From Syngnathus acus (Eukaryota; Chordata; Actinopteri; Syngnathiformes; Syngnathidae): a DNA stretch of 64,000 nucleotides. This document shows, piece by piece, positions 1-14,564 of the stretch. The number at the start of each line of letters is the position of its first letter. Within the stretch, counting starts at the first letter, position 1. Location: positions 11,970,539 to 12,034,538 of the forward strand of contig NC_051097.1 of NCBI RefSeq assembly GCF_901709675.1, in the 5' to 3' direction. Position numbers and translations under genes: made by a program. Below the pieces are notes generated by a model that was given only the letters and a program-made list of their open reading frames with translations, was not told the DNA's origin and did no database searches.

Positions 1-60
1 ATAGCTCGCGCAAGCTATGATTCGCTTCTATTTGGACATAGCACGCGCAAGCTATGATTG
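1..60. repeat. short tandem repeat with small palindromes
   Basis: A unit of about 41 bp appears twice at the window edge, differing at few positions. Each copy carries a short inverted repeat, ATAGCT and AGCTAT around a CGCGCA-like loop. It lies just beyond the 3' end of pbdc1. It may continue outside the window, and its family is not recognised. Confidence 0.5.
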
Positions 61-172
61 ACTTTTGATGCACCGCACGGTTTTTGTTTTTCCTCAATGA
101 CAAAGACGCAAATTCCAGGACACACTTTCATTTCCACTCGCCATCATAACAAAAGTCGTTTTCTTTTGTAAG

Positions 173-1466
173 TTAACTTTTGGAAGACTTGGATGCGAAG
201 ACCATGTCATTGAGACCTTCTCGGTTTCGGGCAATCTCCACGGCGAAGAACTGGATCCTGGTGGCTGGAACAACAGCAAGGACAATTGGAGACGCTTCTC
301 TCAAAGTCTTCTCGCAAATCCGACCAAAGACATTTTGGAGCGCCGACAAGGGTGCGACTGAAACGGCGAACCCACCGAAGATGGTGTTGTCTTGGGTGTA
401 GTCCTTCTGGCAGTCCAGTCGCAGCAGAGTCCCATAGTTGAAGTCCTCCACCAGGCCTTCAAAGCGGTGACAGAAAGGGCGCCACCTCTGGACACAAACG
501 CCAAAGCGCCACTTCACAAGTAAGCCACCGCTTGGGGCTCGGTCAGGGCGGTCCGGCGCCGCTGCACTAACACCACCCCCCCCCCGGCGACGGAAGACGG
601 GCGCACGCGGCCGACCTCTTTGGCCTCCGCCGACTTGAGTCCCTCGGGGTCGAGCACTTTGACGTCCAGGTCCTCGAAGGTCTCCCTGAAGGCCGAGTAG
701 ATCTGGTCGTCCATCTTGGTCAACTTGAGGAACTTGGGATCCACGGAGGAAATGAGCTGAATGACGACAACACAAACTCTTCAAGGTCTCGAACGTCATG
801 GGCTCGTTCCCGGCGGCCGCGCTCACGTTGTAGTAAACCTCGGCGTGGTTGTAGGCCTTCATGGCCCACATGACCTCCAGCCGCTCCTGAAACACAAAAA
901 CAGATGTCAGCTTAACATGCACGGGGAAAAAATGAGCTGACAAAGTTCCCTCGCCGCCTTACTCACGTCGTTCCCGTAGGCCTCGGCGGGAAGAGACAAA
1001 GCGTGCGCGGCAGCCGAAGCTCCCTCCAGACCCTGAAGATGCAAAGTGACTTCAACCTGACATCGCTCAGTTTCAGAGGTAGGAAGGAAAACGCTCACTT
1101 CCACAAAGTTAGAAATTAGGCTCACAAAGATCCCCGAAATGAAACAAGTAGTTTTTGCAAATTGCCTTTTTTTTTGTTTGGTTTGTTTTTAAGGGAGGGG
1201 AGCCAAAAGAGGATCCTTGGGGCGATCCGGAGATGCAACATGCTGCACCTCCGGTTTGCACCTCCGGATCGCCCACCCGACTACACTAAGCGACACGTGC
1301 CGAGCTCCCGGGCGATGAGCATTGGCCACCTTAACTAACACGACAGCGCCATGATTGACGGAAGGGCCGCCAGTCGCGCCTGGACGTATTGTGGACACGT
1401 TTTGGGCGTTTTGTTGACGTTTTGTCGTTCTCTTACCAAAGACGAGAGCCCATCGCTCGACGCCAT
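173..1466 (-). CDS. pbdc1: PBDC1, polysaccharide biosynthesis domain-containing protein 1
   Basis: Six coding exons on the minus strand: 1466-1437, 1032-967, 886-827, 756-616, 487-376 and 264-173. The phases close to 501 nt, or 166 residues. Conserved blocks in order are AHALSLPAEAYGND, WAMKAYNHAEVYYN, DPKFLKLTKMDDQIYSAF, WRPFCHRFEGLVEDFNYGTL and RIQFFAVEIARNREG, which match vertebrate PBDC1 closely. The family is small, soluble and conserved, and its biochemical role is not settled; the name comes from a domain label, not a proven reaction. Exon 1 encodes MASSDGLSSL, and its ATG sits in an AAGATGGCG context typical of start-proximal YY1-like sites. The acidic C-terminal tail of mammalian PBDC1 is absent: the protein stops ten residues after LND. 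No AATAAA is visible before the window edge, so the 3' end probably lies outside. Confidence 0.93.
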
Positions 1467-1689
1467 CTTGCCACGGCAAAGCTCGTCTATTCAGCAAACA
1501 TTCACCACCCATTTCTTGGTAAGAATGACATCCTCGATCATGTTGAGCTTTACCTTGACCTCTCATTTTTAAATCTTTTCAACTTGCAATTTAGATAGAA
1601 CAATCTGGTATGATGCATACATTTATTTGACTGCAGTCTCGCGTGTGTCTGAGCGAACGTCTTCCCTTTCATCCAGCTTTGACTTTGCG

Positions 1690-1994
1690 TGACGTCACAA
1701 ATTCAACCCGTCCCAAAATGTATATAGTTCATCTTGAAGCAAGTCAACGACGAATGTTGGGACGAAGGCACTGGTGTTTGTAAGCTTCTCTGTATGTTCG
1801 TTTTGTTTGTTTGTTTGTTTTGTTTGTTTGTTTGGTTTGTTTGTTTGTTTGTTTGTTTGTTTGTTTGTTTCCAATCCTTGAACAATTCTGACGGGGTGAC
1901 GTCATACCACTTAAACCCGTCAAAGATATGAAATAAAATCATGGACAAAAGTCCAAATGATGTGGCTGTTGGGACACGCGTAGACGTGACGTCA
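1690..1994. promoter_or_regulatory. cluster of three CRE sites
   Basis: Perfect 8-bp TGACGTCA sites occur at 1690-1697, 1897-1904 and 1987-1994, between the divergent starts of pbdc1 and dmtn. The motif is the consensus of CREB/ATF factors. Binding is inferred, and TGACGTCA is common elsewhere in this window too. Confidence 0.45.
1798..1870. repeat. (GTTT)n microsatellite
   Basis: An interrupted run of GTTT units lies in the pbdc1-dmtn gap. It produces false short open frames on both strands. Confidence 0.9.
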
Positions 1995-2724
1995 AACGCC
2001 CTCCTCTCCACTCCTCTCCTCCCGCGGTCACGTGATACTTGACAGTCGTTCTGTCCGCATCCCCGACGCCGGTCTCTCCGCCCGCATCTGCGCAGGTGAG
2101 AACACTTTTGCGCCGCACGCATACACGAAGGGGATGTTTTGAATGTTGTCCTCCTTATTTGCATTTGTGTTGTGGATCACGCGAAGCCTGCGATGCTTTC
2201 GATAGCGTTGCGCTTGCTTGCGTGTGTGTGCGCACGCGCGCGCCGCACCATTCATCCTTCCTGTCGTGCATCATGTAGAAATTCGCCCTGTTTGGGTTCA
2301 CCCAATTCTTGATTAAAATGATTGTTTACCGCCCAAGCTCTATTGTGGATGTGTGTGCGCGCGCACGTCTGTGTGCGCGTCCCTGCAAGTGCGCGTCCGT
2401 GTGAGGCAAACAAACGGACTGGTCGCCAGCCATTTGGAAAACCACGCCTTCCCACCGATGTCCAATTTGTTAGTGTGCAGAGGAGCATGCTAGCATGTTT
2501 TGGGAAGGCGGGAGGGCAACATGCATGTGCGTGCGTGGCGTGAGTTTGGGTGACGTCGGCGACATGTGTAACTTGCGCGTGTCGCTTTTGTCACGTGATC
2601 GCTGATTTGTTTTTGTGTATGCGTGACCACGTGACGTCCAAATGTCCGTTCTTCCTACATGAAGATTTTGTTGTTTGTCAGGTGCCATGTGTTTCTTTTT
2701 GCAGGCTCACGTTGATCACCAATC

Positions 2725-5614
<2,890 letters not shown>

Positions 5615-6764
5615 GAGGAAGTGACGTCACACACACGCATACGCAGAGCTTGCTATGCGCGCGCACCCACGCACGCACGCAGGCAGGCAGCCAGGCAGGC
5701 AGACAGAAAAGCTCCCCAAACACATAGCGCCGACGTACGCAAGCAAACATGCCCTCAATGCCGATGCTTACAGCTGTCATGTGAACGCGCGTTGACATAT
5801 ACGGTACAGAATGCACGCGAGGTGATGGGTTGCCATGGCGCATGTGACATCATCACTCCCGCAAAGGAGCAAGAGGAAGTGGCGGTGGCGGCGGCGGCAG
5901 CAGCAGCAGCAGCAGCAGCAGCAGCCCAAAGCGCCCGACGTCTCGCCACCACCACCACCACCTTTGAGATTTTTTTTCTGCTAGTGGACTCTCCCCATAT
6001 GCGTCTGTTTGCTCATTGATATCAACGTGTGCGCGCGCGCGCGCGCGCTCTGTAATAAAGACAAGAAATCACAACAACGCCCTTGCTGCTCATTTCAATC
6101 CCAGGGACGAAACGTTTCGTTCGGGGTCCCAAAAAGTGTTGTTTTTTTTCTCTCCCAAGTACTGGACGCTACCTAAGTATACTTAGGTATACAACGGCTT
6201 CGCTTCGCTTCGCTGGCCAACATTCTTCAACCGTCAATTGCTCCTTTCTTTTCTTTTTCTTTTTTGCAAGCCAAAACCAGAGACGGAATGGCCAACTATA
6301 AGCCTTGGCAATCGATCAACTGTCTGCGTGCAGTGCAGCGAGCGCAACACGAGTGGCGCCGCAAATCCAGCTAGTTTTCAAGCCGGCCACTAGGCGTCGC
6401 TACGCTGACACTGGCCGCTTCGGATTTTGCCTCAAGTCTAGACTTTTCATGTTCTTGTCCATGTAAAAGAAAAAAACGAGTTCTCGTCGATGAGACAAAG
6501 CGGGAGGGCTCTGCGTGGCACGATGACGTGTACCCTATGAAGTGGCCACTGAGGATATTGGAACGTACGTGGGAGGACCGGGGCCTAATTGGTCCCCACC
6601 CACTTCTGGTTCCAATTATCCAATCAGCACCAACGTGCTCTGTTTCAAACGGGCCAAGTGCAGCTTGCCTCGTCGTCTTTGCAGAGCCCAGCAGCAACGC
6701 TCAAGCCGAACCACCGAATCGAACAGAACAGACCGGATTCCACCCGACCCGACCCGACCGGACC
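5615..6764. other. dmtn 3' UTR and upstream region of the next gene
   Basis: The dmtn 3' UTR contains a TGACGTCA site just after the stop (5622-5629), a CAG run at about 5896-5927, a (GC)n run and AATAAA at 6054-6059. From 6060 to 6764 I see no gene. A run of CCCGA-like units precedes the start codon at 6765. Confidence 0.7.
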
Positions 6765-9700
6765 ATGTCGGGACCTTCTGGGTGGCTTGAGGTCTGGCTT
6801 TGCGTCACCGCGGTGACTCTAGTCCGCCTCGGCACAGCGGACGGGACCGGCGGGTACGCGCGTCGGAGGCCACGCGATCCTGCCGTGTTCTTCCCGGTCC
6901 CCGTGTGGAAATTCATGGCAGGTAAGAACCGCCCCCGCTCCTACCCACACCGACGAACGCAGCCAAAGGTCCGATGCGAGTGTTGCTGTTGTGGCGGTGT
7001 GCGCTCTCGCGCGGCGTCAGGACGGGACGATTCTTTGGACCTTGCCCGGCCGCAGTTGTGCTGCAGCGACGACAGGCTTTGGGTCAGTTTGTCTCTCGTC
7101 AGACACTCCAAAGCGCGACTGGCAGGTGAGCGGCTTCCGGTTCGCCTTTTTCTTTTTCTTTTTCTTTTCTGTCTGCTCTGCGTGTCAGGCAGCTTGTGGT
7201 GCTTGCGTGCATGTGTGCAGGCGGGATTCGGCTGCTGGGGCTGCCCGACGACTCTGCCGCTTCGGTTCGGAGATTCGGTTCGGTGCTGCTGCTCAAGCTG
7301 CCCTACGGTAGCGCGCACCTGCAGCTGGCGGTAGGCGCGCGCACCCGCGCATGCACGCTCCCTCCCTCCCTCACTCCCTCCCTCCTGTCGGCCGCGCCAA
7401 TGTTGTCAGCTTCCGTTTATTTTGTTCCATGAGCGTTTTCGAGCAAAGGCCCCCGAACCCACTACCGCCCGCCCACCCACTCTTGTAGCCAAAGCACTTG
7501 CTGCGTCCTTTTCAAAGCACGTTGCTTGGAGCCCGAGCGTCCCCCAGTGCCCCCTCCCGTCCTTCATCCAAAGAAGCAGCCTGTCACTCACTTCCAAGTG
7601 TTTTACATTTCTATGGCAGCCCTCTTTTCTTGATCGCTTTGGTTGACACGAGCCTCATTTTGCACAGCTGATTAAGAAAACATTAGGAGCAAAAAAGGAA
7701 ATTTCAAATAAACGTGACGCCCGGCCGCTCGGGCCGGCGCCGCCGCTCGGGCGCTCCGGCTTCATCGGCTTCATCGGCTTCCCGCCAATATATTGGCTCG
7801 CTTGCCGCGTGTTAGCGACCTTTTTGGTCGACTGCGAGCGGTGGCAAAGCACAGCCCTTGTGACCAGACTCATTTCCTGGCGCAGGTGTCCAACGGAAGA
7901 CGCTTCCACCAGCTGGAGGTGTTTTATTTCGATGCTCTGATGCAAGCCAACGTGGTGGCATTGGCTTCCTGCGAAGATCCATCCACTGCCCCTCGTCCGC
8001 CGCCCCCGTTGATCCTCTGCGGAGCCACGCAAATCCGGGTCCGGCTGCCTCTGGGCTCCAAAGTGCTCAGGGTCCAAGGTGTGGATGATGGAGCTGGAGT
8101 CCGTCCTTCTGCGGGTTCTGCGTCTGTGCTCATCTCCGCTGCAGCCAAGATGGTAAAGAAAGCCTCCGACAAGGCAGGCGCAGCCACGGACGCCGTCCCG
8201 TCGTCACCTTGATTGGCTTTTGTCTCTCGCTCTCGCTCTCTCCTACAGGATTTGACGGCAGAAATGTCTTTTGCCTCTCTGGGGGAAACGTCCGCCGCCG
8301 GGCTGGCAGACACTCAAAGAGCGCACGAGGCTCAGCCGAGCTCCGCGCAGGATGACGTGGACTCCGACTGTCGACGGGAGCGCAAGGCCAGCGCTCCACC
8401 GCCGGCGTCTTACGAGGAGGGCTCCCCCATCTTCGAATTGTGGGGTTATGATGAAATTCCCCGGGGTCTGTTTAATGAGGACCGGACAGACACGAATGGC
8501 GGTCTCGCACCACCGCCTTCAGTTGGCACCACAACTTCAGGAGCCTGCGGCGCAACCGCTTCACCGCCTTCTCCATCTCCCGCCTGTGCAAGTTTCACGG
8601 GCACTCCTGCGTCGCCGCCGCCGCTGCGTGTAGCCACCACCGAACCATGTTGGGACCCGACGGCGCCGCAAAATGGCCCTGGAGCTACGCCGGCGCAGCG
8701 TGCTGCTCCTACCGCAAAGAGCACGTCTCCACTAATCCGAAGTGGCTGGACTACTACATCTCCTGTTGGCATTTCCAAATCTCCTGCTGCATTCAGACCT
8801 CCACCTGCCTCGCTGCCAATCCCTCCGACCGCACGTGGTCCCGTACCCGCAACCAGCTCAGCCTCTTTGATAGCCACATCCTCCTGGTCTGGAGCCGCAG
8901 CATTGGTCAAAGTCATCTGGGCTGCACGAGCCACAAATCCTCCTGCTCTCTCGTATCTCTCTCGCGTGTCTTTGACGACCACGATGACTGCGGTGTCGCC
9001 AGCCGCCCGGATGAGCACTCCTGCTGAAAACATGAGCGCGTTAGCCACCACCACCACCACCGCCGCCGTGTCTACAAGTGAAAAGGCGAGTGCCGCAGCC
9101 TCTACGACAAGCGCTGTGACAACTCTGGCTTTAGCGGGGAGACACTTCCCCGTAACAACCTCCGCTATGGGAGCAGCGACTGCTGAAGCCACCACGATGG
9201 TGCGTTCGAGCCAAATGACAACTCTTGCCGCAATGGCGACGTCCTCGTCTACCGCCACAGCCGCTTCTCCACGGCCCACAACCAGGCTCTCTCGGAGCGT
9301 AATTCCTGTACCCGCAACCACCTTGGCCCCGTGGCAGTCTCCGTCAAGTTCCTCTGAAAGCAAAAGTCCTCCTACATCGATGTCCACTGCAGTATCGCCG
9401 ACGTCTCATTTGCCCACAAGCACGTCCATTTTGGGAGCCTCAAATGTTGCCTTCGCCACGAGGCCTTGGAAAAGCACATGGGGAATTCCAGTACCTCCGA
9501 AGGGATGGTGGGCTTCACCGACGAGCAGCCCTCCTCTTCCGCTCACCTCATCTCCTAGCAAAAGGACTGCTAGTGCTAAAAGGACAACTACGAGCAGCTC
9601 GAATTTGACGTGGACCCTCACTAAAAGCACAACTGCTGCTGCTGCTGCTGCTGCTGCTGCCGCCTCAACTACAAGTACAATGCTTGCAAGCACTCCATCA

Positions 9701-12700
9701 ATGGCACTAACTGGACCGAAGAGCAACCCAACTCCTTTAAGATCCAGATGGAGCTTTCCTGAATTGGTCACGCCTTCAACAACTGATCCTCCTCTTCCTC
9801 TTATTGGAGCCCAAAGCACACCGAGCTCCACAATAGTCCCTTCTTCTCTCGCAATCCCTGTCGCCGCCGCCATCAGCGGCCCCGCTCCACGCACCACGTT
9901 ATCTGCCGGAACGCCGCCTGCTTTTTTCACGGCTACACCTTTGAAAAGAAACAGTGTGTGGGCAACAAAGTCACCTTCCGTCACGGCCGCTCCTCCTCGT
10001 CTTCCTACCGCGACGACAATGCCTACGAGGCCCGGCTCTTCCATGACCGCGACGACGGCTTCCGCTCCCGAAACGAGTCTCGTAGCCACAAGCGCCTGGG
10101 CGCCTTCGCAAAGCACATGGAGCGCCGCCGCGGTTCTTCCTCCCACGTTTACGAGGACCTCTAAGGCAACATCCACCGCTGTACCGGCAGCTGCTATCTC
10201 TCCGTCCATAACCGCCTCTATTCTCTGGGGTCCTTTGATGACCACGTGGACCTCTCCTGAGTGGGTCGCCACCTTTGCATCGCCCGCCGCTTCCGCAGTA
10301 GCGAGCGCGATAAGCGGCACGGCTGCTCTGAGCACGAGTCGGCGGCGGCGACCCACGAGCACCTTGGGCCCATCACGGAGCGCCTGGGCCTCGACAGCAG
10401 ATTCCACCACTATCACAAGTCCTCGAATGGACACGGCGAGCTCTGGTGCAAAGGCAAATGGTGTCTCTATGACTCAAAGCACCAGTCCCGTGGTTGAAAC
10501 GCTGGCTACAAGCACAGTGCCAATTCTTCCTCCGACCACATCTACGATGTACAAAAGCACCTTTGCTATGGCCACGACCTCAGCTATAGCCACGGGGATG
10601 CCCGCTACTGTGAGAAGGACGTCAGTGGCCGCCGTGACTACTGAGGCGCTGGCCGCATCTACCGTCACCGCCACCACCACCACCACCGCTGCTCCAACCT
10701 TGGCTCCTTTGATCGCAACTTCCGCTGGAAGCCCAACTTCAAGTGGACCTTCTCTGCTCACCATTCCTGCTCCAAGCGCAACTACAATAGCCCCAAGCAC
10801 CTCTTCTAAGATCTCACCTTCTGTTGTACCCACAAGTGTACAAGGCACGCCTTCAGTGTTTCCAAGCACAGGTGGTGAAGCCTCAACCAGCACCGCCCTC
10901 CCACAAAGCCTATCCTTTTCTGCTCCGAGCGCAGCTCTTCCCACACTGCTCAGCAAAACCTCAGTTCCCACCACATCCACTGTAATGGCGGCGGCGGCGG
11001 CTTCTCCGTGGACTGCTGCCATTACTCCAAGCAAAAGTCTACTTCCACCTACTTCCACCTGCACAGCTGCTGCGGCGGCCACGAGGACACTCCCAAGCAC
11101 AATGACGGGTATTGCCACGAGGACACTCCCAAGCACAATGACGGGTATTGCTACAAGCTCATCTCTTGTAGCCACAATTCCAAGTGCCTCTACGATCCCC
11201 CCCACAACCGCCTCTGTTATGACAACTGCAGTGGCTTCAAGTTCACTTCCGACAAGGACTATGAGAATTTTCATCATGGCCGCTTCACAAGCCACACCGA
11301 GCTCCTCTCTTAGTGTGCCGACGAGCGCCTCTGCCGGGACCTCGACTTCTATTGTCTCGACGACTGCCTCTTTGACCACTGCGGCATCTCTGGCCACGGT
11401 GACAACTTGTGCTCCACCCACAGCCCTCTCAAGGCCTTCACCAACTCTGAGCTCTGCTGACAATTCCACACGCATGTCTTGTAGCGCAAGTGCTACTGTG
11501 GCCAAAAGCACCCCGACTGCTGTAGCCGCAGCTCCATCAGACACTTTTACTATCTCTCCAAGCACAAGTCCCGGAACCACCGTTGCTGCAGCCGTTTCTA
11601 CTGACGCCATGCGAACTCTTGCTGCAACCACAACAACTTCTACAGCGCCATCTACTGATGTGCCCGCAACTCCACCAACCGCTATCGCTCCAACTACAAC
11701 TCCTTCACTTCGAAGGATGTCTACTACTGGCAGCACAACCGAAGGTGCTTCAAGTAGACTTCCTACAGCTCCGGCGGTCGTTCCTACTCCGAGCGCAACT
11801 ACGATGCGCGCGAGCGCCTCTTTCCGGACGCCGTGGACTGTTGTACCCTCAATGGCATATGTTTCTCGAGGCGCACCTCTTCACCCTGCAACCACTGCTG
11901 GCCTCACACAAAGCGCATCAGCCACAAGTTCTCCTGTACGGGTCCAAAGAAGCTCTGCTTTGACCACAACAACCCCTCGTGTGCCTCCCACGAAGGCTGC
12001 GCTTGCTCCAAATACAATGCTAACAAGTAGCTCTGCTACCTCATCACGTCCTGTACCCACAACGTCAGCGGCCTCTGTGCTGCTTCCGACCGCAACGGCC
12101 GCTCTCACAACTACCTCGGCAGCCATTACTCCAATGTCTCCAGCCACAAGCCTCATGGCCACAAGTGCCTTTACTACTGGGACTGCTGCTGCCGCCGCCG
12201 CCGCCGGGCCGCCCAGTACAGCACTCCCCATGACAAGGCCAACCACCATCACCCAGGCCACCGCTTCAGGCTCTCCAACAAGTCCCGGTCTTACAAGAGA
12301 CACAGCCACCTCACAAAGCACAATGTCTCGGCCGAGCACAAATCCAAGCAATTGTCCAGCTCCGACCACTGCCATATTGTCGAAAAGCGCCACTTTAGCA
12401 AAAACGACTGCAACCTCACAAAGCACAACGTCTCGGCCGAGCACAAATCCAAGCAATAGTCCAGCTCCGACCACTGCCATATTGTCGAAAAGCGCCACTT
12501 TAGCAACAACGACTGCAACCTCACAAAGCACAAGGTCTCGGCCGAGCACAAATTCAAGCAATAGTCCAGCTCTGACCACTGCCATATTGTCAAAAAGCGC
12601 CACTTTAGCGACGACGACTGCGACCTCCCGGGTTCTCACCGCGACTTCTCCGGGGACTGCAACCGTGACACCTGAGCCGAGCATAGGTATACAAAGCACT

Positions 12701-14125
12701 GCAGTCCTCTCTCCAACCTCCACTTCAGCAAGAAGAATTCCCGACCAAGCAGCAGAGACAACCTCTCACGTGACTTCAACGTCTCCAGAGGCTGCGGCGG
12801 CACTCGGAGCGATGCTCGCGCCGACTCCAAGCGTAATCCTGTCGCGTCCGAGAAAGACGTTTCCCTCTCCAGCGGCGCCAATGTCTACTTCTGCAGTGAC
12901 AGAAACATCAGAAAGGACCGCTCCTTCTGCTTCGGTCGTTGCAATTTCGCCCGTGCCGACCTCAGTACCGACGAGAACTCTGTTCCAAACCCCAATGACC
13001 GCTTCTCCAGTAACTGTTGCAAGTTCTCAAGTGACTGCAAGAGCTGGGACAACTTGGACAGTGACTGCATCAAGTGTCACAGCAACAAGTCTGGATTCAT
13101 CCCTAACAACCAAGTCAACACGGTCTTCTTCAGGAACCACCTTTTTCTCTCAAACTCTGTCAAGTGCCTTTCCAGTGATGGCAGCACCTGGGACATCTTC
13201 ACCAATCACGGCAACAATTAGAAGAATCAAGGGCTACATCCCTCCCTCTCCATTGCTGACAACTTCTCCCGTCTCAATTCATGGAACCGCCAGCAATTTG
13301 ACTCCAACACTAGGTCCCTGGTCCACAAAAGCCCCTCCTGAAAGAGCAGGTGCTCTATCACCATATCTGACCACTACTTATCCAAAGCTAGTATATGAGG
13401 GTCACAAGGGCCACAGCCACCACTACGGCCACAAGGGCCTCCACCGCAGTCACAAGGGCCACCGCGCAGGAGGGGCTCCCTTTCCATTTCTGCCCACTTC
13501 TCCGGTCTCAAGTCGTGCAACAATCGGCAGTTTGACGCCAATCCTTGCTCCCTGGTCCTCAAAATCCCCTCATGAGAGAGTAGTTGTAGCGCCCCCATCT
13601 CCCATCGCTTCGTATCTGAAGAAAATGTATGGCGGCTACAACCACCAGCACAAGGGCCACCGCAGTAGTCGCAAGGCCCACCGCTGGGGTCACAAGGGCC
13701 ACCGCGGGGCTCACAAGGGCCACCGCAGGGCTCACAAGGGCCAGGGCCACCGCTGGGGTCATAAGCGCGCTGGCCGCCTCAGAGGTCACAGGGGCTTTGG
13801 TCAACACAGAGGTCTCAAGGGCTTTGCCCACCGCAGAAATGTTAGGGCTTACGGTCATCGCGGAGGTCCCGAGCAGCACAGCCGCCGCAGCTCCGACAAA
13901 GTCCGTCCCACGAGAGTCTTCTCCCAATCGCCGACTCCGGTATCTACACCTAGAACAACTGGGAGTCCGGCTTCAGCGCCTGCTCCCCGGTCAGAGGAGG
14001 GCGGCGGCGGCGGAGGAGACCATCACGGCCACAAGGAAATGAGCAGGATGGCAAAGATGAGGCTGGCCAGGCAAAGCGACCATGTCAAAGGCGAGGAGCC
14101 CCGCCGAGTCACATGTTCAAGATGA
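6765..14125 (+). CDS. secreted mucin-like giant protein, family not recognised
   Basis: Five exons, 6765-6921, 7021-7125, 7221-7330, 7886-8152 and 8249-14125, close in phase to 2,171 residues. Residues 1-25 look like a signal peptide (hydrophobic WLEVWLCVTAVTLVRLG), so secretion is likely. Residues 54-213 form a compact region with GIRLLGLPDD, GSVLLLKLPYGSAHLQLA, FHQLEVFYFDALMQANVV and ATQIRVRLPLGSKVLRVQ, which I do not recognise. The last exon is a single 1,959-residue block: an acidic stretch with SPIFELWGYDEIPRGLFNED, then about 1,600 residues dominated by Ser, Thr, Ala and Pro with almost no Cys. It ends in a His/Lys/Gly-rich region built on GHKGHR (about 13396-13870) and a basic tail. 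Such composition suggests heavy O-glycosylation. Retaining the last intron would end the protein at 8212, giving a roughly 144-residue shorter-tailed secreted form. The frame question for this exon is treated separately. Confidence 0.6.
9631..9661. repeat. (GCT)n run inside the giant exon
   Basis: Ten GCT units give a poly-Ala tract in the open frame and poly-Cys in the frame one base earlier. Confidence 0.9.
11083..11154 (+). repeat. 36-bp exact tandem duplication in the giant exon
   Basis: The unit starting CACGAGGACACTCCC is present twice without differences. It keeps frame, adding 12 residues. The exactness implies a recent duplication. Confidence 0.9.
12308..12622 (+). repeat. three 105-bp repeats (35 residues each)
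   Basis: Copies begin at 12308, 12413 and 12518. In the open frame each reads like TSQSTMSRPSTNPSN followed by PAPTTAILSKSATLA. The copies differ at about ten positions. This is the clearest tandem repeat in an exon that otherwise shows only diffuse similarity between segments. Confidence 0.92.
13234..13760 (+). repeat. diverged duplication ending in GHKGHR arrays
   Basis: Two segments, beginning near 13234 and 13471, share TSPVS, LTP, PWS and ER spacings. Each is followed by His/Lys/Gly units such as GHKGHSHHYGHKG and GHKGHRGAHKGHR. The segments agree at a bit over half of residues, so this is an older duplication than the 105-bp repeats. Confidence 0.75.
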
Positions 14126-14529
14126 GGGCGCTGAAGGCGAGGGAGACCGCAACAAGGGCGGTGACCAAGGCTGCCAAAAATGACGGGGACGATGGCGGCG
14201 GCCTTAATTGGAGTCAGTCTGGGTGGGCTCAAATGGTTCCTTTGAAATGATTTTGATTATATATCAAATAAACTCAGCCCAAATCATTTCAGGTCTATTG
14301 GTTTGTTTTGCACAAAGCATTTGCCTTCTTAGCAACACGAAAACTTGCACAAACATTTTGCCTTGCTCTTTTTGTCAAATCGATAACGGCGCGACAAGCT
14401 CGACTTTCTCAATCCAGGTTATTTTCGTCAACAAAATGACTCCAATTGAACACAAAAAAAACAACTAACGAGTGAAAATGCCAAAATGTGCCACTTTAAT
14501 TAAGATCAGGGGATGTTGAGAATAAAGGT

Positions 14530-14532
<3 letters not shown>

Positions 14533-14564
<32 letters not shown>

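Larger units (their letters stand above)
1467..2724. other. shared upstream region of pbdc1 and dmtn
   Basis: This gap lies between two head-to-head genes and has no convincing coding exon. It contains a (GTTT)n run, three perfect TGACGTCA sites, and a likely non-coding first exon of dmtn ending near 2095 at a CAG|GTGAGA donor. The arrangement suggests a bidirectional promoter, which is an inference from orientation and motif content only. Confidence 0.6.

Noticed and set aside
9406-10434. Long minus-strand open frame of about 342 codons, rich in Val and Ala
   Set aside because: It is the antisense of the Ser/Thr/Ala/Pro exon. Middle-C codons give few antisense stops. It has no start context, domain or splice support.
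11008-11313. A separate small Cys-rich gene in the giant exon
   Set aside because: The frame looks protein-like but lies wholly inside the longer stop-free frame, has no splice sites or signal peptide, and stops on both sides. It is reported only as part of the two-frame finding.
10474-11736. Minus-strand open frame of about 420 codons
   Set aside because: Same cause as above: Val/Ala/Gly composition mirrors the sense codons.
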